Source: Gammaproteobacteria bacterium (GTDB taxonomy: Bacteria > Pseudomonadota > Gammaproteobacteria > Arenicellales > Arenicellaceae). Taken from it: a stretch of 5,359 nt of DNA. Both the position numbers and the translations under genes were made by a program. This document shows positions 1 through 5,359 of this stretch, one piece after another. The DNA lies in NCBI GenBank assembly GCA_003485905.1, contig DNHK01000297.1, forward strand, positions 1 to 5,359. Direction: 5' to 3'. Under the pieces are notes generated by a model that saw nothing but the letters and a program-made list of their open reading frames with translations, had not been told where the DNA came from and ran no database searches. Within the stretch, counting starts at the first letter, position 1. Every line of letters begins with the position of its first letter.

Positions 1-1747
1 ATAAAAGCGCGAACTCACCAAGATTACCTGCCTCAAGATGAATTGTTGCCTCCGCCTGCCAAGTACCCAAAAGTGAAGTCGGGGCGACGATTAAAGTCGG
101 CTGCTTTTTGAGCCCCAGCGCTCTGCGAGACTCTTTTAACCAGGATAAAAAGCAAAGCGTCTGGAATGTCTTGCCTAGCCCCATATCATCCGCGAGCAAC
201 GCGCCTGAATAACCCAAAGACCAACATTCTTGGAGCCAAGCAACACCGGTTATCTGATAACTTTTGGGCGTGCTCTTTAAACCTTTTGGAGGGCAATACC
301 CATCAAAATCTCGTCGGGCTTTGGTATTAATCACAAAGGTTTCGTTATCAAAATTGGTCTCTACCAACAGGACGGACGGACCGGCATGCCCTGCGGGCTC
401 ATCAGCTTCATCGTTGTCAATTTCATTACTCGGATGCTCACCATCGGAGATCGTAATTGCAGGCAAACCGCTCAAATCTGCACGGATAGCATTAACGGCA
501 TCTAAGGTCGCTTGGTTTACTGGGAGGCTGCGCTTATCATCCAAAATAACTTCAAGGTCATCATTTCGGATACCGTCAGCTATTTTTTGAGCAACTATGT
601 CTAACTCTGCTGGGTTCAGGACAACCTTTTTATCCCCAACTCGAATGCCGAATTCGATCGTTTTCCAATCCGTACTACCAGCCTCCTTAAAGGCAATAAT
701 CGGAGGACTCCAGATACCAAGATCTCTTACTCGAGCGCTTAGCTCCTCCGTAATTAGGAAAGAAGCATCGACGAGCTCATCTACAAACTCCTCATCCTCA
801 CCTTGATCTATCAACGCCTCTCGAACAAAAGAATGAGGTGATCGGATAAATTGTTTTCGCGTGTCCAATGGCGCATCTTGCATATCCCTTACTACTTTAG
901 TCGCGATGCGAAGCGCTGGATCAACAAATACAAAAACGTCATCTGCAAGATAAGTCCGCTTGGCCCCACTTCGAGTCCTAAAGGCTTGAGCAAACGATTC
1001 TTGTTGCCGAGGGGTTAGAAGTTGCTGGCTTTCGCTAATCTGACCATCTGAAATGTCTACTTCATCTTTAGCGTACAGGATCGGGTCAAATGCTAGTTCC
1101 TGACCGTCGCGAATTCTTATCGATAATGCTGAGCCATGAATGATCTTCAACCCATTGATCTGCTCATCGGCACTATAGCGGTCGTCACTAATTTCAGTTA
1201 ACGAAGAACGAAACTCAGCAATCAATGCAAGCCGATCATCTAATGAGTTTTGGTGCTTAATCTTTTCAACGGATTGAACAATCCTATAAATGTGCAGGGG
1301 CATTCTAAAAGTAGAGCTGCCTTCCTTTAAAAAACAGCCCTGTATGATCGGATAAACGGCTTTCCCACCCTTACCCAGAAATCTTATTGAAATCGACGCT
1401 TCATCCGCAATCAACGCGCCCGTCGTGTCTAACCTTATGACGAAGGGCAACGGCGGAGGTAACTGCAATGATGCTGCTTGTGCGTCAGTCAGACTCGCAA
1501 TAAACAGGTGGGCTAGCTTTAGACCTTCACCTTCATCAACCCGCTCGACACCCTCCTCGTTATCCTCTAACGCCGCCTCGATTCGAGCAACCGCGGACAT
1601 CAAAGATGAACCTCCGGCGGCTAGCCAGCCTCCTAGCTTCACTGGCGTCACCTTTTCCTTTTTAAAAAGGCCCTTGGCATGAGTCTCCTCCAGAGAGATT
1701 ACTAGCCCGTGATCATCAATTTCGTAGTTAAACCTTGAGTTACCCAT
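1..1747 (-). CDS. zorD: ZorD, SNF2-family helicase/nuclease effector of type I Zorya (N-terminal 582 residues; 3' end outside window)
   Basis: Cytoplasmic ATP-dependent effector thought to act on invading phage DNA. The frame is open from the ATG at 1747 to the left edge (582 codons, no stop), so the gene is partial. The start is supported by a GGAGGG ribosome binding site seven bases upstream. Residues 1 to about 490 form a large N-terminal region I cannot assign to a named fold; it has acidic patches near 314-325 and 444-450. The SNF2 ATPase begins at about 490: Q-motif YQITGVAWL (497-505), motif I DDMGLGKT (520-527, Walker A lysine K526), and motif Ia APTSLLGTW (555-563) followed by E566. 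The Walker B box, second RecA lobe and any nuclease domain lie outside. It overlaps zorC by 8 bp. SNF2 proteins also occur in DISARM and restriction systems, so the name ZorD rests mainly on the neighbours. High confidence for SNF2, good for ZorD. Confidence 0.9.
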   Translation of the reverse strand, partial: MGNSRFNYEIDDHGLVISLEETHAKGLFKKEKVTPVKLGGWLAAGGSSLMSAVARIEAALEDNEEGVERVDEGEGLKLAHLFIASLTDAQAASLQLPPPLPFVIRLDTTGALIADEASISIRFLGKGGKAVYPIIQGCFLKEGSSTFRMPLHIYRIVQSVEKIKHQNSLDDRLALIAEFRSSLTEISDDRYSADEQINGLKIIHGSALSIRIRDGQELAFDPILYAKDEVDISDGQISESQQLLTPRQQESFAQAFRTRSGAKRTYLADDVFVFVDPALRIATKVVRDMQDAPLDTRKQFIRSPHSFVREALIDQGEDEEFVDELVDASFLITEELSARVRDLGIWSPPIIAFKEAGSTDWKTIEFGIRVGDKKVVLNPAELDIVAQKIADGIRNDDLEVILDDKRSLPVNQATLDAVNAIRADLSGLPAITISDGEHPSNEIDNDEADEPAGHAGPSVLLVETNFDNETFVINTKARRDFDGYCPPKGLKSTPKSYQITGVAWLQECWSLGYSGALLADDMGLGKTFQTLCFLSWLKESRRALGLKKQPTLIVAPTSLLGTWQAEATIHLEAGNLGEFALL

Positions 1748-3188
1748 AAGACGACCCTCCACCACACCGTGAACACCTGTTTGCATCCTCGTTTGCGAAA
1801 CATTGGACATGCAGGTTTTGGCGACAGCGTGTACAAGTACGCTTCTGATTAACCTGTTTGATTCCTTTGGGCGCGCTTAGACCCAATTCAAAATTAATAT
1901 ATCCGCTTAAACGCTCTCGCCAACTTAAATGATGAACCAAGGCAAGGTCGCAAGTCTTATCGTTTCTTATAGCCAGAGTGTTATAACTTCTCTGGTAGAA
2001 CCTTGGTGTTTTTTCATTGCGAAGATCATATATCCGAACTTTTCCCGAATGCGTCCACTCCGTAATAGTAAAATCACCAAGCCGGAACATGATCACTGAA
2101 TGATCAGGCTGAACCCCATCACCAAACAGCAAACCGAAGTCGGCAGCGCTTGATAGCTCACCTGCCCGCACCAATCTATCTGCCTCGATCGAGGCCGCAG
2201 GACCCAATGCCACCCACGCATCGGTAATAAGCCCTTGATCAAAATAATGCCCCCAGAACTTAAACCGCTGTTCCCACTGCTTAGTATCGTTGGACGCGCT
2301 CACGACATTTAACAACAGCTCAAGGGAGGCCTTTGCAAGCCAGCGCTTCAAGACGTCAACATATTCAGCCGTAACGACCCGCCAGGCTACCGGATTAATT
2401 CTGGGGTCCCCAAAATTATTGACTAGGAAATCTTCGATTCTCGCGCGATTTTCATCTGAGGGCGCGGTCGACAAATAAGGAGCTAATAGTGCTGCAGCGT
2501 AATCACCTAGGTGAGAACGGAACCGAATATTAGAGTCCATCGTCACAAACTCGAGATATCGACCAAGGCGGTTCCCATCATGCTTGGTCGATAAGGACTT
2601 TGAAAGCGCCTGAAAAACCTTGTAGCCAACGCCACCGGCGCCTTTGACTCCCTTGAGGCCAGATTCACTCGCAAACAGTGTGGCGTCGAAGGCTTCTGCA
2701 TCGAGAATTTTTTGACTACAGTGCAAGCCCACGTCCGAAGAGAGTAGCGCATACTCCGTTACCCTGTTGCGCCAAATCAATGGCAGAGCAGCTTTTCGAT
2801 CGAGTAGAAACCGCCTCACTTGAGTGAGAGCCCATGAATCTGGTTTCTGGGCCATTAAGTACCCAATCAGTAGAGACTTTAACAGACCACGACCAAACGC
2901 ATCGACAGCTGCAAGCAAGCTCCCCAAGACAGCCTTACCATCTTTCATCTCTTCTATCTGACTCAGGCCGCCGGCGGCCAGACGCTTCACCTGCCTTCGG
3001 CTTGCCTGTCCGGACCTCAATTCAGAGAAAGCGACCAAGTAGTCGAAGTTTTCTAGATCATTTGGAACTTCCAACCCTTCTGCAGCCCTCTCTACTTTTT
3101 CGACTGCCTTTTCAAGATGCCTTGGTCTGGGCCGCCGGTGCTTTAAGCCCGCAAATCTATACCCATTTACTTCTTGCGCTAAAGTCAT
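1740..3188 (-). CDS. zorC: ZorC, EH_Signature-type DNA-binding component of type I Zorya (482 aa, complete)
   Basis: Soluble cytoplasmic protein found only in type I Zorya; in E. coli ZorC is reported to bind DNA and to be essential for defence. The key evidence is a probable EH pair: E377 in FTITEWTHSGKVRIYD (373-388) and H420 in VHHLSWRERL (418-427). The E-H spacing of 43 equals that of the E. coli residues mutated in the original Zorya study (E400/H443, from memory). The N-terminus is strongly basic (K17 to H25, KHRRPRPRH), which suits nucleic-acid contact. A glycine-rich loop lies at 177-188. The C-terminus has paired CxxC motifs (C452/C455 and C472/C475, with H460 and C463 between), resembling a zinc ribbon. 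There is no signal peptide or membrane helix. The start overlaps the zorB stop as ATGA with only a weak GAG upstream, so translation is probably coupled. Biochemical activity of the EH region is unknown to me. Confidence 0.9.
   Translation of the reverse strand: MTLAQEVNGYRFAGLKHRRPRPRHLEKAVEKVERAAEGLEVPNDLENFDYLVAFSELRSGQASRRQVKRLAAGGLSQIEEMKDGKAVLGSLLAAVDAFGRGLLKSLLIGYLMAQKPDSWALTQVRRFLLDRKAALPLIWRNRVTEYALLSSDVGLHCSQKILDAEAFDATLFASESGLKGVKGAGGVGYKVFQALSKSLSTKHDGNRLGRYLEFVTMDSNIRFRSHLGDYAAALLAPYLSTAPSDENRARIEDFLVNNFGDPRINPVAWRVVTAEYVDVLKRWLAKASLELLLNVVSASNDTKQWEQRFKFWGHYFDQGLITDAWVALGPAASIEADRLVRAGELSSAADFGLLFGDGVQPDHSVIMFRLGDFTITEWTHSGKVRIYDLRNEKTPRFYQRSYNTLAIRNDKTCDLALVHHLSWRERLSGYINFELGLSAPKGIKQVNQKRTCTRCRQNLHVQCFANEDANRCSRCGGGSSYG
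1755..1760 (-). promoter_or_regulatory. Strong ribosome binding site of zorD, inside the end of zorC
   Basis: On the minus strand GGAGGG lies seven bases before the zorD ATG and is a near-perfect Shine-Dalgarno. It sits within the last codons of zorC (the Cys-Gly-Gly-Gly-Ser-Ser end), so the same bases encode the end of the putative zinc-ribbon tail. It decides the zorD start at 1747 and is the strongest such site in the window. Confidence 0.7.
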
Positions 3189-4156
3189 TCGAATTGCTCA
3201 ACGAACTGCTCAAGCGATTCTTGGCTGTTTGGTACAAACATATCGAACCTAATATCGATTCGGCGATTCATTTCTCGATCTTCAGCGCTGATATTTCCAA
3301 CCATCGGCCGTTGCTCGCCATAAGCGGCTACTGAGAGCGCCTGCTCACCATTCGGGTTTGAAAAATCAACGAGCTCTGGCACATGACGAACCATCTGCAG
3401 ATAAGTGTTTGTCGCGCGCTTAGCGCTTAGCTCAAGATTATTTCGACTACCATCTGACAGCTGGCGTTGGACCGCTACATTGTCGGTATGCCCCTCTATA
3501 AACACGGCCTCAATAAACACGAAATCCGGATTGCAAAGCTTTACGTTTTCCGCTTTTTGAAGTGAATTGATAGCAAAACAACTTATCTGTTCACGCAGAA
3601 CAGTAGCTAAAGCATTTACGCGCACTAAAGCACCTTCTTTACTGCCAAGATCCGAGCGACCACTAGCAAAAAGGTTCGCTCCCGAGATTGTTACGACGTT
3701 ATTCGCCCTCCCAACTCGCGCATCAATATCCAACGCTCGCAACTCTCGGACAGTGCTCAACACTATTTGGTCGCGTTTGTTTTGACCAAGGGACATATAT
3801 TTTTCAATATCCCGAATCTTGTCTGCGTTAAGTAAGCGCTCTATTTCACGGCGAAGTCTTTCGATTTCACTAATTAGTTCCGAAATTTCCTTCTCAAGAG
3901 ACAGTATCTTTTTCTCGGCCGCATCACGCTCTTTCATCACCCTAGCAAGCAATCCTTTGAGAAACTCATTCTCAACTGCCAAATCGTCGCGTTCTTTCTT
4001 AATCGCGTCATACACTGTTTTAGGCACTCGATCTTCCGTGTTTATCTGAAACGCAAGATACGCAACCATAATGATGAGTATGAAGAGAACGCCTACTAAG
4101 AGATCCGTCATCGACGCAAAATAGTCACCCGAGCTCTCTTTTTGAGGTCTAGACAT
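3185..4156 (-). CDS. zorB: ZorB, MotB/OmpA-like stator subunit of the Zorya motor (323 aa, complete)
   Basis: Inner-membrane protein that dimerises inside the ZorA pentamer and anchors it to peptidoglycan. Residues 1-14 are a short cytoplasmic end. One membrane helix spans about 17-36 (TDLLVGVLFILIIMVAYLAF), with D18 at its cytoplasmic side as the likely proton-carrying aspartate, equivalent to MotB D32. Residues about 48-120 form a highly charged, heptad-like coiled coil (for example EKEISELISEIERLRREIERLL). The OmpA/MotB-type peptidoglycan-binding domain occupies about 125-305: EGHTDNVAVQ (221-230), NLELSAKRA (240-248) and MNRRIDIRF (296-304). Two cysteines, C193 and C208, fall in this periplasmic domain and could form a disulfide. 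The start is supported by TAAGG seven bases upstream, 9 bp after the zorA stop, and by retention of the full helix. Flagellar MotB or a plain OmpA protein is less likely because of the neighbouring zorC and zorD. Confidence 0.95.
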   Translation of the reverse strand: MSRPQKESSGDYFASMTDLLVGVLFILIIMVAYLAFQINTEDRVPKTVYDAIKKERDDLAVENEFLKGLLARVMKERDAAEKKILSLEKEISELISEIERLRREIERLLNADKIRDIEKYMSLGQNKRDQIVLSTVRELRALDIDARVGRANNVVTISGANLFASGRSDLGSKEGALVRVNALATVLREQISCFAINSLQKAENVKLCNPDFVFIEAVFIEGHTDNVAVQRQLSDGSRNNLELSAKRATNTYLQMVRHVPELVDFSNPNGEQALSVAAYGEQRPMVGNISAEDREMNRRIDIRFDMFVPNSQESLEQFVEQFE

Positions 4157-4163
4157 AATCAGG

Positions 4164-4168
4164 CCTTA
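4164..4168 (-). promoter_or_regulatory. Ribosome binding site of zorB
   Basis: On the minus strand TAAGG ends seven bases before the zorB ATG. Its first three bases are the zorA stop codon TAA, so termination on zorA places ribosomes directly at the zorB start. This supports the chosen zorB start and close coupling of the two motor subunits. Confidence 0.6.
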
Positions 4169-5359
4169 TCGAGGAATGCTATCGACAGCATCGCTCAGCT
4201 CTTCGACCATAGCACTCAAGCCCTCAACCGCCCTAGCCATGCTGCTATCCATATTCTTATTAAACTCTTCAAGCTGAGCCAAAGACGCAGTTAAATTTGA
4301 CGTTATGGTCTTGAAAGCCCGCGCCAACTCCTCGTCTGCATTTTCGAGCTGACCGGATTGAGCCTGCCAAATCGATTGAAGCGACCGGAGGACATCCCCT
4401 GTTTCCTTAATCGACTCTCCTATCCGTTCAGAAAACTTCGCGACTTGGTCCGTGGTGGTCTGGCTGATCGCTAACAACTGCTCTGTTGCCGTTTTCGTTG
4501 CCACTGCTGCATCGCGCATTGGCATTGCTGTGAGTCGGGCGGCATCTGACGCTGACTGCATCGCGCCGCTAGCTTCGATTAACCTTGATGTAGAGGTTGC
4601 GATACCTTCCTTGTGCGTGCCTAGTTCACTATTAATTGCTGCCAAAGCGCTAGAAACTTCTTTAGCGTGAATCGCGAGCCCGCCTAACTCTGATTGCATT
4701 GCTTCCATTGGCGCTTTGAATTGAGCGCTCATTTGATCTGCCGTAGTCCTCAGCGTCTCGGCGGTTCTCGCCGCGCCTGCTGCGATCGTATTTTCAATTT
4801 CACCTTGCCATGCTTTAGAAGATTCACTGGCTTGATCAGCTATTTGACTATTCATCGCCTTTAGGACCGTTAACAATTGATCCTGCGCTTGCGCTTGAAC
4901 ATCATTCATCGAGTCTGAAAAGACCTTAGAACCACCCTCAAGCTGATTTACCATACCCATGATTGAATCGTGCAAGCCCTGCTGGCTTTGATTCATCGAT
5001 TCAACTGCTTCTGTAATTCGTTGGCTGAACAATTCTGAGGAGCCTGAAAGGTCACTCGCGGCCTGCTTTGCGGAACCAGTAAGCGACTCTTTCAGGTTTT
5101 CGGTGGTCAGCCTTAGGGAATCGACCGCCCCTCCCATTGCACCAGTGAGACTATCGAGCTGCGTAACAACTTGCTGCATTGACTCTTGCCCAGCGCCTTT
5201 TAATTCATCAGATAGTTTACTGACAATTCCGGCCATCCCATCCGCGCTTGACTGACCAATTTGGCCGGCAACATCTTCCAATTTAGCCGTCACTGGCTGC
5301 ATCGCCTCACCCATCATTGCGGGCATTCTGTTCATCGCCGCCTCAATTTTATCCCCAAT
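4166..5359 (-). CDS. zorA: ZorA C-terminal cytoplasmic tail (last 397 residues; 5' end outside window)
   Basis: ZorA is the MotA/ExbB-like membrane subunit of the Zorya motor; five copies surround the ZorB dimer and their C-terminal tails bundle into a long rod in the cytoplasm. Only tail sequence is visible here. The frame stays open to the right edge, with eight in-frame codons before the ATG at 5335, so that ATG is internal and the membrane part lies beyond the window. The visible residues are almost all predicted helix: rich in Ala, Ser, Gln, Glu, Met and Leu, with no cysteine and only five prolines (one at the last-but-one residue). Regularly spaced hydrophobics (VSKLSDELKGAG, VVTQLDSLTGAM, VNQLEGG) indicate a coiled coil. 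Alone it could pass for a chemoreceptor signalling domain or a phage tail protein, but it lacks the chemoreceptor hairpin tip and sits 9 bp before zorB. The identification is therefore by context plus composition. Confidence 0.88.
   Translation of the reverse strand: MGDKIEAAMNRMPAMMGEAMQPVTAKLEDVAGQIGQSSADGMAGIVSKLSDELKGAGQESMQQVVTQLDSLTGAMGGAVDSLRLTTENLKESLTGSAKQAASDLSGSSELFSQRITEAVESMNQSQQGLHDSIMGMVNQLEGGSKVFSDSMNDVQAQAQDQLLTVLKAMNSQIADQASESSKAWQGEIENTIAAGAARTAETLRTTADQMSAQFKAPMEAMQSELGGLAIHAKEVSSALAAINSELGTHKEGIATSTSRLIEASGAMQSASDAARLTAMPMRDAAVATKTATEQLLAISQTTTDQVAKFSERIGESIKETGDVLRSLQSIWQAQSGQLENADEELARAFKTITSNLTASLAQLEEFNKNMDSSMARAVEGLSAMVEELSDAVDSIPR

Noticed and set aside
264..1682. 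Several plus-strand open frames of 69 to 108 codons (264-590, 597-806, 1425-1682)
   Set aside because: All are antisense to the continuous zorD frame, which carries SNF2 motifs; none has a recognisable domain or a good start signal.
1..1747. DISARM or restriction-modification SNF2 helicase
   Set aside because: No methyltransferase or other DISARM gene is present, and the gene is translationally coupled to zorC. The helicase motifs alone would not exclude it.
2543..2752. Minus-strand open frame of 69 codons
   Set aside because: It is an alternative frame wholly inside zorC and has no supporting motif.
2834..3334. Plus-strand open frame of 166 codons
   Set aside because: It lies antisense to zorC and zorB, has no credible ribosome binding site, and its composition (Ser, Arg and Leu rich) is typical of a shadow of the real genes, which have clear motifs.
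5333..5335. ATG at 5335 as the start of the tail protein
   Set aside because: The frame stays open to the right edge without a stop, no ribosome binding site precedes it at normal spacing beyond a GAGG nearby, and ZorA needs an upstream membrane domain. It is read as an internal methionine.
4166..5359. Methyl-accepting chemotaxis protein
   Set aside because: The Ala/Ser/Gln/Glu-rich helix is similar in composition, but the conserved signalling hairpin tip is absent and the adjacent MotB-like gene plus zorC/zorD explain it better as a ZorA tail.
3185..5359. Flagellar motAB or TolQR/ExbBD pair
   Set aside because: MotA and ExbB/TolQ lack such a long C-terminal helical tail, and the downstream EH-pair protein and SNF2 helicase are specific to Zorya.

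Overview
The window carries a minus-strand gene cluster that I identify as a type I Zorya anti-phage defence operon, in the order zorA-zorB-zorC-zorD. It therefore reads from the right end of the window to the left. zorA is cut by the right edge and has lost its 5' part. zorD is cut by the left edge and has lost its 3' part. zorB and zorC are complete. The call rests on the combination of genes: a long, cysteine-free helical tail protein directly before a MotB/OmpA-like protein, then a protein with an E...H pair typical of EH_Signature proteins, then an SNF2-type helicase. A flagellar MotAB or ExbBD/TolQR locus would not contain the last two.

Layout, in transcription order: zorA C-terminal tail (5359 to 4166); a 9-bp gap holding part of a ribosome binding site; zorB (4156 to 3185); a 4-bp ATGA overlap; zorC (3188 to 1740); an 8-bp overlap with a strong Shine-Dalgarno inside zorC; zorD N-terminal half (1747 to 1). 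Essentially every base is coding. No promoter, terminator, RNA gene, mobile element, repeat array or CRISPR is visible, as expected for the inside of one polycistronic unit.

How the parts work together (from published work on type I Zorya): ZorA and ZorB form an inner-membrane, proton-driven rotary motor of MotAB type. ZorB anchors to peptidoglycan and carries the essential membrane aspartate. The ZorA pentamer extends a long helical tail into the cytoplasm. The motor is thought to sense envelope perturbation during phage infection and pass a signal down the tail to the cytoplasmic effectors ZorC (DNA binding) and ZorD (SNF2 ATPase/nuclease), which attack the invading DNA.

The organism is a Gram-negative bacterium, judging from the OmpA-type peptidoglycan-binding domain and the AGGAG-type ribosome binding sites. 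A gammaproteobacterium is plausible, but the sequence gives no firm taxon. The details most worth following up are a long coiled-coil insertion between the membrane helix and the periplasmic domain of ZorB, and a C-terminal zinc-ribbon-like cysteine cluster on ZorC.
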